Below, in pieces: positions 1-8,714 of a stretch of 64,000 bases of DNA (its first letter is position 1; every line of letters starts with the position of its first letter). The stretch covers positions 1,851,001-1,915,000 of the forward strand of contig NZ_CP036276.1 in the NCBI RefSeq assembly GCF_007747995.1. Reading direction: 5' to 3'. The position numbers and the translations under genes are program-made. Under the pieces are notes generated by a model, which was not told the DNA's origin, did no database searches, and saw only the letters and a list, made by a program, of their open reading frames with translations. Source of the DNA: Symmachiella dynata. GTDB lineage: Bacteria; Planctomycetota; Planctomycetia; Planctomycetales; Planctomycetaceae.

Positions 1-384
1 TTTTTCGACATACACATGCTTGCCCGCTTCGCAGGCTAAAATCGCCGCCGGCGCATGCCAATGGTCGGGCGTGGCCACAATCACGGCGTCGACAGCTTTG
101 TCGTCCAGCACCCGCCGCATATCATTGACCGCTTGAGGAGTCTTGCCGGAGATCTCGCGTCCCCCGCGAGCGAGCCGGTCCTGGTCGACGTCGCAAAGAT
201 AGGTGACCTCCACGTTTTTTTCGTTGGCGAACAGGCCGGAAAGATACGTTCCCCGCCCCCCGCAGCCAATGAGTCCCACGGTCACCTTGTCCGCCGCGCT
301 GGCGGCTCGTGCCGGCATGGCCATGGCTCCCAGGCCGGTTAGTACGGAGCCTTGTAGAAACGTGCGACGATTCGTAGTCGGCAT
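1..384 (-). CDS. Gfo/Idh/MocA family oxidoreductase, N-terminal part (runs off the left edge)
   Basis: Only the first 128 codons are in the window and they stay open to the edge. The protein starts MPTTNRRTFLQGS, a twin-arginine-like signal (NRRTF) followed by a short hydrophobic stretch and an Ala-rich cleavage region, so export by Tat is likely. After it comes a Rossmann nucleotide-binding start (VTVGLIGCGGRG) and the family motif around ATPDHWHAP and GKHVYVEK. These are the usual NAD(P)-binding marks of Gfo/Idh/MocA dehydrogenases, a family greatly expanded in planctomycetes where many members carry Tat signals. Substrate cannot be told because the C-terminal half is missing. The start was chosen because the Tat motif follows it directly. 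Confidence 0.9.
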   Translation of the reverse strand, partial: MPTTNRRTFLQGSVLTGLGAMAMPARAASAADKVTVGLIGCGGRGTYLSGLFANEKNVEVTYLCDVDQDRLARGGREISGKTPQAVNDMRRVLDDKAVDAVIVATPDHWHAPAAILACEAGKHVYVEK

Positions 385-605
385 CTTTGGGCCTCCCTGT
401 GTGGAACGACTGAGTCGGCATGATCATCTGCAATCCGTATTATGCATCATTGTGCCAGCAGAATCCGTGGTTTGCCATGTCAAAAGCTGCCGATCAGTAA
501 ACAGACGGGTTTCGTCTCAACGCGGCAGTGCGTATAATTCGATTCCGCGTCAGGCAGGGTGCCCGCCTCGCACGCCAACAACTTCCCCAACGTGTAAGAA
601 ATCAA

Positions 606-1490
606 ATGGGATTTGAAAACAGAGACTACGCCCGCAGCGGCAACAGCGGTGGCTATGGCGGCGGCTATGGCAATTCCGGTGGCAATTGGGCGATCAATTA
701 CCTGTTGGTCGCCAACATCGCCATTTTCCTGCTGCAGCAGCTTTCTCGCCAGCCAGGAATGGGCGCTGGTAATGACCCGGTATCGAATTATCTCAGTTTG
801 AGTCTCCATTCCCTGGAGCAATTCCAAATCTGGCGATTGGTCACCTACGGTTTTTGCCACGGCAGCTTTATGCACATTTTTTTCAACATGTACGTGCTGT
901 GGATGTTTGGCCGCATTGTTGAACCGATTTACGGCTCCAAGGAATTTCTGGCATTTTACCTGACTGGCATAGTTGTCAGCGGACTATGCCACGTCGGGAT
1001 TCAACTCGTTGACGGAAACATCGCCGGTGTGATTGGGGCATCGGGCGGCGTGAATGCGGTCGTCTTTTTGTGTGCCATGCTTTATCCACGGATGACGATC
1101 CTGTTTATGTTCGTGATCCCCATCGAGTTTCGATTCTTGGCCGTGGGTTACGCACTCATCGATCTGTTCGGCGTCATCAGCCCTGGTGATTCGGTGATCG
1201 CCCACGCGGCCCACTTGGGGGGAGCGGCATTTGGTGTCGCCTACAAATACTTTGGCTGGCGGATCATGCCGCTGCTCAGTTTTGGCAATTGGAAAATGCC
1301 AAAGCGCCGTCCCAAGCCCAATCCCGAGATCCGCCCCTATCGCCCGCCGGAACCGCCCGCGTCACAAAATCTCGATAGCCGCGTGGATGAGATTTTGATC
1401 AAAATTCAGGAGCAGGGCGAAGCTAGCCTGACTGATGAGGAACGCAAAATCCTCACCGATGCCAGCAAGAAATACAAAAACCGCCCCTAG
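606..1490 (+). CDS. Rhomboid family intramembrane serine protease
   Basis: A polytopic membrane protein of 294 residues. The N-terminal 27 residues are Gly/Ser/Tyr rich and cytoplasmic-looking. The rhomboid core then shows H90-x3-N94 (HIFFN), the catalytic serine in GASGG (S146) and the histidine partner in the A-H-x2-G-x3-G motif (H203). These are the complete Ser-His dyad and oxyanion-site residues, so an active intramembrane protease is expected. After the last membrane segment comes a Pro/Arg-rich linker and a charged C-terminal tail (about residues 255-294). A longer in-frame start exists 78 bases upstream, but its extra residues are basic and unlike the family. The stop codon lies 16 bases before a twin-hairpin repeat that an insertion sequence has entered. 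Confidence 0.9.
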   Translation: MGFENRDYARSGNSGGYGGGYGNSGGNWAINYLLVANIAIFLLQQLSRQPGMGAGNDPVSNYLSLSLHSLEQFQIWRLVTYGFCHGSFMHIFFNMYVLWMFGRIVEPIYGSKEFLAFYLTGIVVSGLCHVGIQLVDGNIAGVIGASGGVNAVVFLCAMLYPRMTILFMFVIPIEFRFLAVGYALIDLFGVISPGDSVIAHAAHLGGAAFGVAYKYFGWRIMPLLSFGNWKMPKRRPKPNPEIRPYRPPEPPASQNLDSRVDEILIKIQEQGEASLTDEERKILTDASKKYKNRP

Positions 1491-1506
1491 CAACATATCG
1501 AATAAC

Positions 1507-1526
1507 GGGTGCCACTGGCGGCTCGT
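1507..1526. repeat. Left part of twin-hairpin element, interrupted by IS copy 1
   Basis: Reads GGGTGCCACTGGCGG and then the loop CTCGT. The matching arm CCGCCAGTG resumes after the insertion sequence at 3007. Removing the IS and one copy of CTCGT restores a perfect 9-bp stem with a 5-base loop. Confidence 0.85.
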
Positions 1527-3001
1527 CCCAATCCTGTTCGGCACGGAATTTGCGCCATGGGATATGGTAGTCGATAAAACTGCCAATTTGACGGGGAGGC
1601 GCCCTGTGGCCAGGAAGAAAGCGAAGCGGGTTTCCGATGCGGATTTGACCGGACTGAAATATCTGAAACGAATCTCTTCGCTGCTCAAACGCTTGCGGCC
1701 CGTCGGCTGCGAACGGGACAAAGCCGGCAATCGTGACTTGTTTTTTGATCAGTATTGCGGGTTGATGCTGCTGTCTATGTTCAACCCGATCGTCACTTCG
1801 CTGCGCGGCATGCAACAAACCAGCCAGCTCAAAAAAGTGCAACGCTTGCTCGGTTGCCAACGGGCTTCGCTGGGTTCGTTGTCCGAAGCGGCACGTGTGT
1901 TTGACCCGGAATTGCTGCGGGAAATCGCCGGTGAACTGCTCCAGCGCGCTCCGCAACGCGCCGACTGCGACCCGCGGCTGAAAGACTTTGCGCAGACCTT
2001 GACCGCCGTCGACGGCAGTCTGCTGAAGAAGCTGCCGCAAATCACGCAGGCCTGTTTCGCCACCCGCAACGATCGCGGTTTTAAGCTGCACGCGCACTTT
2101 GAAATCCTTAAAGGCGTGCCTGTCAAATCGGCAGTCACTGACGCCAGCGGCCAAGGACCGGCCAATGAAAAAAATGTGTTGCGCAGCCAATTGGAACCGG
2201 ATCGCTGCTACGTGATCGATCGCGGTTACGAACAATTTTCGCTGTTCAACGCGATCGTCGATGTCGGCAGCAGCTACGTTTGCCGCATCCGCAACGACCG
2301 CGCGTTTACGGCTGACGAGGTTCGCGAACTGGACGAGGAGGCGCGGGCGGCGGGCGTGTTGGAAGACGCCATCGGCCAACTCGGTTCGCCCAAATCGCGA
2401 CGGATTGAGCATCCGCAGCATCGCGTGCGGCGGGTGGTGATTCGCGCCGAAACGCATCCCAAGCGAGGCGGACGCAAGCGGGCCGCTGCCACGCACGACG
2501 TCGTGCTGGTGACGAACTTGCTGGACGTGCCGGCGGAAATCATCGCGTTGATTTATCGCAGTCGCTGGATGATCGAATTGTACTTTCGGTTTTTGAAACA
2601 TGTGCTGGGCTGCCGCAAGTTATTAAGCGACTGTGACAACGGAATCGAAATTCAAACGTACTGTGCGATCATCGCTTGCCTGCTGATCAGCCTAGTGACC
2701 GGCCGCAAGCCGACGCTGCGGACGTATGAAATGCTTTGTTATTACTTCCAAGGTTTGGCGGATGAAGAAGAACTACTGGCCCACATAAACCGTTTGCCGC
2801 CGCACGCCACGACAAGCGTCTAACCCCACTCGCTCCGCGACTCCCCGCAGATGACGAGCCGCTCAACGCTGCGCTGAGACAACTCCCCACCCCACCAACC
2901 GCAGCCCTTGCAGCCACGCCCTCCCCCAAAAAACAAGCAAACACACCGCCACCTTGCCATCACGCCCAACAATAGCAACAATCGAGCCGAACAGGATTGG
3001 G
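1527..3001 (+). mobile_element. IS4-type insertion sequence, copy 1
   Basis: A 1,475-bp element with one transposase gene. Its ends are inverted copies of CCCAATCCTGTTCGGC (16 bp). It is flanked by the direct repeat CTCGT (1522-1526 and 3002-3006), read as a 5-bp target duplication. The duplicated bases are exactly the loop of the twin-hairpin element into which it inserted. About 180 bp of non-coding sequence lie between the transposase stop and the right end. A second copy begins 49 bp downstream in the same orientation. Both copies look complete, so each could still be mobile. Confidence 0.92.
1606..2823 (+). CDS. IS4 family transposase (copy 1)
   Basis: DDE transposase that cuts and joins the element ends. 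It carries the IS4 signature Y-x2-R-x3-E-x6-K (Y, R, E and K in YRSRWMIELYFRFLK), with upstream aspartates in TAVDGS and YVIDRGY. I start it at a GTG preceded by GGGGAGG about seven bases upstream, giving MARKKAKR and 405 residues. An in-frame TTG lies 18 bases earlier. A longer reading frame from 1435 runs through the end of the rhomboid gene and the IS terminus and is not a plausible start. The protein differs from copy 2 at roughly eight positions, all outside the catalytic signature except one residue next to its Arg. Confidence 0.92.
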   Translation: MARKKAKRVSDADLTGLKYLKRISSLLKRLRPVGCERDKAGNRDLFFDQYCGLMLLSMFNPIVTSLRGMQQTSQLKKVQRLLGCQRASLGSLSEAARVFDPELLREIAGELLQRAPQRADCDPRLKDFAQTLTAVDGSLLKKLPQITQACFATRNDRGFKLHAHFEILKGVPVKSAVTDASGQGPANEKNVLRSQLEPDRCYVIDRGYEQFSLFNAIVDVGSSYVCRIRNDRAFTADEVRELDEEARAAGVLEDAIGQLGSPKSRRIEHPQHRVRRVVIRAETHPKRGGRKRAAATHDVVLVTNLLDVPAEIIALIYRSRWMIELYFRFLKHVLGCRKLLSDCDNGIEIQTYCAIIACLLISLVTGRKPTLRTYEMLCYYFQGLADEEELLAHINRLPPHATTSV

Positions 3002-3050
3002 CTCGTCCGCCAGTGCGGGGTGCATTCCCTGAAACACACAGGCGGGCAAG
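3002..3050. repeat. Core of a twin-hairpin element lying between two IS copies
   Basis: Only 49 bp separate the two insertion sequences. This is the middle of one twin-hairpin element: the right arm of hairpin 1 (CCGCCAGTG from 3007), a short core, and the left arm of hairpin 2 (CACAGGCGG then loop GCAAG ending at 3050). With both insertions removed the element is 79 bp, shorter than the 106-bp copies elsewhere in the window. Confidence 0.8.
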
Positions 3051-4526
3051 CCCAATCCTGTTCGGCACGGAATTTGCGCCATGGGCTTTGGTAGTCTTTC
3101 ATAACTGCCAATTTGACGGAGAGGCGCCCTGTGGCCAGGAAGAAAGCGAAGCGGGTTTCCGATGCGGATTTGACCGGACTGAAATATCTGAAACGAATCT
3201 CTTCGCTGCTCAAACGCTTGCGGCCCGTCGGCTGCGAACGGGACAAAGCGGGCAATCGCGACTTGTTTTTTGATCAGTATTGCGGGTTGATACTGCTGTA
3301 CATGTTCAACCCGATCGTCACTTCGCTGCGCGGCATGCAACAAACCAGCCAACTCAAAAAAGTGCAGCGCTTGCTGGGCTGCCAACGGGCTTCGCTGGGT
3401 TCGTTGTCCGAAGCGGCACGTGTGTTTGACCCGGAATTGCTGCGGGAAATCGCCGGTGAACTGCTCCAGCGCGCTCCGCAACGCGCCGACTGCGACCCGC
3501 GGCTGAAAGACTTCGCGCAGACCTTGACCGCCGTCGACGGCAGCCTGCTGAAGAAGCTGCCGCAAATCACGCAGGCCTGTTTTGCCACCCGCAACGATCG
3601 CGGTTTTAAGCTGCACGCGCACTTTGAAATCCTCAAAGGCGTGCCTGTCAAATCGGCAGTCACCGACGCCAGCGGCCAAGGACCGGCCAATGAAAAAAAC
3701 GTGTTGCGCAGCCAATTGGAACCGGACCGTTGTTACGTGATCGATCGCGGTTACGAACAATTTTCGCTGTTCAACGCGATCGTCGATGTCGGCAGCAGCT
3801 ACGTTTGCCGCATCCGCAACGACCGCACGTTTACGGCTGACGAGGTTCGCGAACTGGACGACGAGGCGCGGGTGGCGGGAGTGTTGGAAGACGCCATCGG
3901 CCAACTCGGCTCGCCCAAGTCGCGACGGATTGAGCATCCGCAGCATCGCGTGCGACGGGTTGTGATTCGCGCCGAAACGCATCCCAAACGAGGCGGACGC
4001 AAACGGGCCGCCGCCACGCACGACGTCGTACTGGTGACGAACTTGCTGGACGTGCCGGCGGAAATCCTTGCGTTGATTTATCGCTGCCGCTGGATGATCG
4101 AATTGTACTTTCGGTTTTTGAAACATGTGCTGGGCTGCCGCAAGTTATTAAGCGACTGTGACAACGGAATCGAAATTCAAACGTACTGTGCGATCATCGC
4201 TTGCCTGCTGATCAGCCTAGTGACCGGCCGCAAGCCGACGCTGCGGACGTATGAAATGCTTTGTTATTACTTCCAAGGTTTGGCGGATGAAGAAGAACTA
4301 CTGGCCCACATAAACCGTTTGCCGCCGCACGCCACGACAAGCGTCTAACCCCACTCGCTCCGCGACTCCCCGCAGATGACGAGCCGCTCAACGCTGCGCT
4401 GAGACAACTCCCCACCCCACCAACCGCAGCCCTTGCAGCCACGCCCTCCCCCAAAAAACAAGCAAACACACCGCCACCTTGCCATCACGCCCAACAATAG
4501 CAACAATCGAGCCGAACAGGATTGGG
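3051..4526 (+). mobile_element. IS4-type insertion sequence, copy 2
   Basis: A 1,476-bp near twin of copy 1 with the same 16-bp inverted ends (CCCAATCCTGTTCGGC). The flanking direct repeat is GCAAG (3046-3050 and 4527-4531), the loop of the second hairpin of the same element that copy 1 entered. Relative to copy 1 there is a one-base length difference and scattered substitutions in the first two thirds, while roughly the last 435 bp look identical. Confidence 0.92.
3131..4348 (+). CDS. IS4 family transposase (copy 2)
   Basis: Same length (405 residues from the GTG start) and same organisation as copy 1, including the YREK signature (YRCRWMIELYFRFLK) and the TAVDGS and YVIDRGY aspartates. GAGAGG sits about seven bases before the GTG. 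An in-frame TTG at 3113 is the alternative start. No frameshift or stop interrupts it, so the protein should be functional. Most of the nucleotide differences from copy 1 are silent, which suggests that both copies have been under selection or are recently derived from active parents. Confidence 0.92.
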   Translation: MARKKAKRVSDADLTGLKYLKRISSLLKRLRPVGCERDKAGNRDLFFDQYCGLILLYMFNPIVTSLRGMQQTSQLKKVQRLLGCQRASLGSLSEAARVFDPELLREIAGELLQRAPQRADCDPRLKDFAQTLTAVDGSLLKKLPQITQACFATRNDRGFKLHAHFEILKGVPVKSAVTDASGQGPANEKNVLRSQLEPDRCYVIDRGYEQFSLFNAIVDVGSSYVCRIRNDRTFTADEVRELDDEARVAGVLEDAIGQLGSPKSRRIEHPQHRVRRVVIRAETHPKRGGRKRAAATHDVVLVTNLLDVPAEILALIYRCRWMIELYFRFLKHVLGCRKLLSDCDNGIEIQTYCAIIACLLISLVTGRKPTLRTYEMLCYYFQGLADEEELLAHINRLPPHATTSV

Positions 4527-4546
4527 GCAAGCCGCCAGTGCCACCC
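4527..4546. repeat. Right end of the IS-interrupted twin-hairpin element
   Basis: The duplicated loop GCAAG, then the stem arm CCGCCAGTG and the terminal CCACCC. This closes the element whose left end is at 1507. It is followed by a short G-rich run. Confidence 0.8.
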
Positions 4547-4584
4547 GGTCGGCGGGGGGGGGCACCCACTGCTAGTCGGTTTGT

Positions 4585-7053
4585 TCAATCGACGAACAAA
4601 AACTCGTTCGCGTTAAATAACAACCGGCACGCATTGGCTAGGCCATGTTGTTCGGCGTAAGCAGTCAGCGTCTGCGATTCTTGCTCGCTGGGCGCGCGTC
4701 CCAGGGCGGTCTGAAAGGCGAAGGCAATTTGCGCCGGCAGCCCTTCGGCTTGCGCTTGGGCGCGTGCAGCAAAATGTTCCGCTTGTCGCACCATGAATTT
4801 GTTATTCAGCAGCGATAGCGCCTGCAGCGCCGTGACGGTGGAGTTTCGCACCGGCACATTCTGCGAGGGATCCGCACAGTCGAGCGTTTCCATGAAGGGA
4901 TCGGGGACTGAGCGGACGATGAAACGGTAAATGCTCCGTCGCAATCCACGGGGATCGTCGGGATCATATTTGTCGTACAAATAGTGCGGCGAGTGGTCAT
5001 CGATGAAACCAAACAGATCAAAGCCCGGCCCATACATGGTCGTGTCCAATTTCCCACTGGTCGCCAACACAGCATCTCGTAGCGCTTCGGCTTCTAGTTG
5101 TCGGCGATTCATACGCCAGAGGAATTGGTTCCCCGAATCGATCTTCGAATTCTGTTCGTCATGCGCCGTCGATTGACGATAAGCAGCGCTAGTGACGATT
5201 AACTTGTGCAACCGTTTGAGCGACTGTCCGTTGTCACGAAAATCGGCCGCCAGCCAGTCGAGTAGTTCGGGATGCGTCGGCGTCGCCCCCATGTGACCAA
5301 AATCATTGGGGCTGTCGACGATTGCGCTGCCAAAATGGTAATGCCATACGCGATTGACGATTGACCGCCAGGTGAGCGGGTTTTTGGTGTCGGTAATCCA
5401 GGCTGCCAATTGGACCCGCCGCGCTCCTTCGTCATCGGGATTGTCGAGTTGGAATCGCGATGGCAATCCGGGGATGCAACCGACCGTTCCGGGTTGCATA
5501 ATATCGCCCGGCTGTTTTTCGCTTCCCCGATTGAGCAGATGAATCTCGCGCGGCTGGCCACCGGTGGGGCGAAAACTTCCCGTATTAGGAAAATTGGTCG
5601 CAGCGGCATAAACCAACGGCGGTTTGGGCAACTTGGCCAAGGCCGCCTCAATGGGGGCCAACTGTTTTTCCAATTCCGCCACATCGGTTTTGGCTTTTTT
5701 GGCCGTATTGATTTTCGCACGGAGGTCGTTTCGCTCTGCCGTCAATTTTGCGCGTTCTGCCTCTACTTCGGCATCGATTTTATAGGGACGTGGTGCGCGA
5801 TCGATCCCGGCGAACACTGCTTGCAAGCTGTAGTAATCCGCCTGGGTGATGGGATCGAACTTGTGGTCGTGGCACCGCGCGCAGTGCACTGTCAAACTGC
5901 AAAAGGTGGCCATCGTGTTCGTGACCATATCGTCCCGGTCGAGGTTGCGGGTGATCGTTTTATCAAGTGTCCCTTCACGCAGTTCTACGTGGCCCACAAA
6001 ATCCCACGGCCCGGCAACGACAAAACCGGTGGCGATAATGCCATCCGGTTCGTTGGGAAAGAGCACGTCACCGGCTAATTGTTCGCGGACAAATTGCGCA
6101 TAGGGTTTGTCGTCGTTGAGTGAACGGATCACATAATCACGATAGGGCCACGCATTAGGGCGACGCTTGTCTTTGTCGTAGCCGTGCGTGTCGCCATAAT
6201 GCACCACATCGAGCCAATGCCGCGCCCAACGTTCGCCATACCGCGGCGAAGCCAACAACCGGTCGACCAATTTGTCATAGGCGGCCGGATCAGAGTCGGC
6301 CACGAATGCGTCAATCTCCTCCTGTGTCGGCGGCAGGCCGTGCAAATCAAACGTCAACCGGCGAATGAGCGTGCGGCGATCCGCTTCGGGGTTGGGAGTG
6401 AGTTTTTTCTGCGTAAGTTTTTCGAGAATGAACGCATCAACCGGCGTGCGGATCCACGGCGACTTCGCTGGCGGGACCGGCGGTTTAGCAAGCGGCCTGA
6501 GCGACCACCAATCGCCATCGCCCGGCTTGGGTTGGAGGATTTTTGCCTCGGGCCAGTTCGCCCCGGATTTGATCCATTGCCGCAAGTCTGCAATTTGTTC
6601 TTGGGTCAGGGGAGGGCCCCCTTCGGGCATCGCCGGATCCTCGCCGGTGACCATCTCCAACAGCAGACTTTCCTCGACCGCAGCGGCAAGCACCTCACCA
6701 CTATCACCACCCTCGTGTAAGCCCTTGGCTGTAGAAAGATCCAAGCCCCCTTTTGCGTTGTCTCCATTGTGGCAACGCACGCAACGCCGTTCGAGCACTG
6801 GTGCGACCCGTTTGAGAAACAAGTCCTCATCAGCCCGTACCGCGGGCGCGAGTGCCAGGAAGATCGACAGTCCAACGAAAACGATGACACGCGGGTGCCA
6901 CTGGCGGCTTGTCCGCCAGTGCGCACGGTTCTTGACTTCACGACGGCTAGAAACCGCGTCCGTAACTTGCACTGGCGGGAAAGCCGCCGGCGGCACCCGT
7001 CTTAGTGAGGCTACCAAACATTGTTGAATTGTTGCCATTCGTATTCGCATCAT
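4585..7053 (-). CDS. DUF1549/DUF1553 (PSCyt1-PSCyt2-PSD1) c-type cytochrome protein
   Basis: A planctomycete-type secreted protein of 822 residues. A PSCyt1 haem site C-V-R-C-H is at residues 91-95, followed by a DUF1549 region (from about residue 200, SPWIRTPVDAFILEKL) and a second C-x2-C-H (CARCHDHKFDP). The C-terminal third is DUF1553-like (NPLTWRSIVNRVWHYHFG, and LNNKFMVRQAEHFA near the end). Such proteins are thought to work in periplasmic redox steps linked to polymer breakdown, but the exact substrate is unknown. GAAGG lies just before the chosen ATG. Unusually, the region between this start and the hydrophobic signal segment (residues 56-73) is encoded by a twin-hairpin repeat, so the signal peptide is displaced about 55 residues from the start. 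Confidence 0.88.
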   Translation of the reverse strand: MMRIRMATIQQCLVASLRRVPPAAFPPVQVTDAVSSRREVKNRAHWRTSRQWHPRVIVFVGLSIFLALAPAVRADEDLFLKRVAPVLERRCVRCHNGDNAKGGLDLSTAKGLHEGGDSGEVLAAAVEESLLLEMVTGEDPAMPEGGPPLTQEQIADLRQWIKSGANWPEAKILQPKPGDGDWWSLRPLAKPPVPPAKSPWIRTPVDAFILEKLTQKKLTPNPEADRRTLIRRLTFDLHGLPPTQEEIDAFVADSDPAAYDKLVDRLLASPRYGERWARHWLDVVHYGDTHGYDKDKRRPNAWPYRDYVIRSLNDDKPYAQFVREQLAGDVLFPNEPDGIIATGFVVAGPWDFVGHVELREGTLDKTITRNLDRDDMVTNTMATFCSLTVHCARCHDHKFDPITQADYYSLQAVFAGIDRAPRPYKIDAEVEAERAKLTAERNDLRAKINTAKKAKTDVAELEKQLAPIEAALAKLPKPPLVYAAATNFPNTGSFRPTGGQPREIHLLNRGSEKQPGDIMQPGTVGCIPGLPSRFQLDNPDDEGARRVQLAAWITDTKNPLTWRSIVNRVWHYHFGSAIVDSPNDFGHMGATPTHPELLDWLAADFRDNGQSLKRLHKLIVTSAAYRQSTAHDEQNSKIDSGNQFLWRMNRRQLEAEALRDAVLATSGKLDTTMYGPGFDLFGFIDDHSPHYLYDKYDPDDPRGLRRSIYRFIVRSVPDPFMETLDCADPSQNVPVRNSTVTALQALSLLNNKFMVRQAEHFAARAQAQAEGLPAQIAFAFQTALGRAPSEQESQTLTAYAEQHGLANACRLLFNANEFLFVD
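6893..6998. repeat. Twin-hairpin element, 106 bp, inside the 5' end of the cytochrome gene
   Basis: Left hairpin: CACTGGCGG, loop CTTGT, CCGCCAGTG. Right hairpin: CACTGGCGG, loop GAAAG, CCGCCGGCG. The outer ends are GGGTGCC and GGCACCC. Loops fall at positions 16-20 and 87-91 of the unit, mirror-symmetric. It is read in frame by the cytochrome gene on the opposite strand, the only copy in the window inside a reading frame. Confidence 0.85.
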
Positions 7054-7272
7054 GCGCCTTCAACTGAAGTACTCAAATTACCTTCATTCAGTATATCTCG
7101 AACGGAAGGAAATGCCGAGTAACAACAGTCTATTGGCGTACTTTGCGGCCTTCAAATGCGAATACAAGAGAGTCCTTCATTTTTCGCACAGCGGCGCTTT
7201 TCGACATCATGCCTCGGCGGTAAACTCGGTGACTGCGAATTCAGCGATCAACACATTTATGAGGAAACAGCG

Positions 7273-8583
7273 ATGGCATTTTTCACAGACATTTCCAAAA
7301 TTGAATACGAAGGTCCCACAAGCAAAAACCCTTTGGCGTTTCGGCACTACAATGCCGACGAGATCGTCGAAGGCCGCTCGATGCGGGACCAGTTGCGATT
7401 CAGCGTTTGTTATTGGCATACGTTTCGCGGCACCGGAGCCGACCCGTTCGGCGCTGGGACCTTGCAGCGGCCGTGGGATGACGGGACCGAAAGCGTAGAG
7501 AATGCGATCAATCGCGTGCGGGTCGCGTTTGAGTTTATCGAGAAACTCGGCGCGCCGTTTTATTGCTTCCACGACCGCGACGTCGCCCCCGAAGGCGCCA
7601 CCTTGGCCGAAAGCCACAAAAACCTCGACGCCGTCGCCGATGTCTTGGCCGAGGAACAACAGCGGACCGGCATCGATCTGTTGTGGGGAACTGCCAATCT
7701 GTTTTCGCATCCGCGGTATTTGCACGGAGCGGCAACCTCCTGCAACGCCGATGTCTTTGCCTACGCCGCTTCGCAAGTCAAAAAAGCGATGGAAGTCACG
7801 CATCGACTCGGCGGCGAGAACTACGTCTTTTGGGGTGGACGCGAAGGGTACATGAATCTGTACAACACCGACATGAAACGCGAGCTGGATCACTTAGCCG
7901 CGTTCATGCACATGGCGGTCGACCATGCAAAGAGCATCGGCTTCACCGGTCAGTTTTTGTTTGAGCCGAAGCCCAAAGAGCCGACGAAGCATCAATACGA
8001 TTTCGATGCAGCCGCCTGCCTGAATTTTCTGCGGCAATACGATCTGCTGGATCATGTAAAACTCAACATCGAAACCAACCACGCCACGCTGGCCGGGCAT
8101 ACGATGGCGCATGAATTGATCTATGCGTCGATCCAAGGCGCGCTGGGAAGTATCGATGCCAACACTGGTGACCTGTTGCTGGGTTGGGATACGGATCAAT
8201 TCCCGACCGACATTTATCTAACCACGCAATGCATGTTGGCTATTTTGGACCAAGGTGGCCTGGCGCCGGGCGGCGTCAATTTTGATGCCAAGGTTCGTCG
8301 CGAAAGTTTTGAGCCGATCGATTTGTTCCACGCACACATCGGTGGCATGGATGCCTTTGCACACGGGCTAAAAATTGCAGCGGCGATCCGTGCCGATGGC
8401 GTGCTGAGTGATTTCGTCAAGAACCGCTATCGCAGTTTCGACGAAGGGATCGGCGAGAAGATCGAGGCGGGGTCGGTCACCTTTGCCGACTTAGAGACCT
8501 ACATGTTGGAGGCGGGTGAAGTCAGTCCCAACGAAAGCGGTCGTCAGGAGATGTTGGAGAACCTGGTCAACATGTATCTATAG
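7273..8583 (+). CDS. xylA: Xylose isomerase
   Basis: Interconverts D-xylose and D-xylulose (and often glucose and fructose) in the cytoplasm, using divalent metals. The 436 residues match class II xylose isomerases in length. Visible family motifs are [13 protein letters not shown] with the catalytic His, [29 protein letters not shown] with the metal-binding Glu, and [12 protein letters not shown]. The ATG is preceded by GAGGAAA about six bases upstream. A longer frame from 7156 has no family similarity. It is transcribed away from the cytochrome gene across a 219-bp gap that should hold both promoters, and a hairpin terminator follows. No xylulokinase gene is nearby, so it seems to be a single-gene unit. 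Confidence 0.96.
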   Translation: MAFFTDISKIEYEGPTSKNPLAFRHYNADEIVEGRSMRDQLRFSVCYWHTFRGTGADPFGAGTLQRPWDDGTESVENAINRVRVAFEFIEKLGAPFYCFHDRDVAPEGATLAESHKNLDAVADVLAEEQQRTGIDLLWGTANLFSHPRYLHGAATSCNADVFAYAASQVKKAMEVTHRLGGENYVFWGGREGYMNLYNTDMKRELDHLAAFMHMAVDHAKSIGFTGQFLFEPKPKEPTKHQYDFDAAACLNFLRQYDLLDHVKLNIETNHATLAGHTMAHELIYASIQGALGSIDANTGDLLLGWDTDQFPTDIYLTTQCMLAILDQGGLAPGGVNFDAKVRRESFEPIDLFHAHIGGMDAFAHGLKIAAAIRADGVLSDFVKNRYRSFDEGIGEKIEAGSVTFADLETYMLEAGEVSPNESGRQEMLENLVNMYL

Positions 8584-8624
8584 CCGGCAGAACGGCTAAC
8601 TCGTTTGGCTCCCTAGAAATAGAA

Positions 8625-8658
8625 AGAAGCGGCTGGCGCAGGCCAGCCGCTTCTTCTC
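8625..8658. terminator. Hairpin terminator between convergent genes
   Basis: A 12-bp perfect stem (GAAGCGGCTGGC, loop GCAG, GCCAGCCGCTTC), with A-rich sequence on the left and T-rich TTCT on the right. It lies after the stop of xylA and before the 3' end of the opposite H1-like gene, so it could stop transcription from both sides. Confidence 0.75.
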
Positions 8659-8714
8659 GTTGTAACCCGTGTGCCGGTGGACCCGGCAGTCGTTTGTACA
8701 CCAATGAAGTATGA

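Noticed and set aside
1435-1605. Longer reading frame that extends the first IS transposase into the rhomboid gene
   Set aside because: It runs through the end of another gene and the IS terminus; a GTG with GGGGAGG fits the start and the twin copy has the same start.
1527-4526. The two IS copies as the ends of one composite transposon
   Set aside because: Only 49 bp lie between them and they carry no cargo; each has its own target duplication, so they are two separate insertions.
4900-7030. Several plus-strand open frames across the cytochrome gene
   Set aside because: They are shadows of the minus-strand gene, which has haem sites and family motifs.
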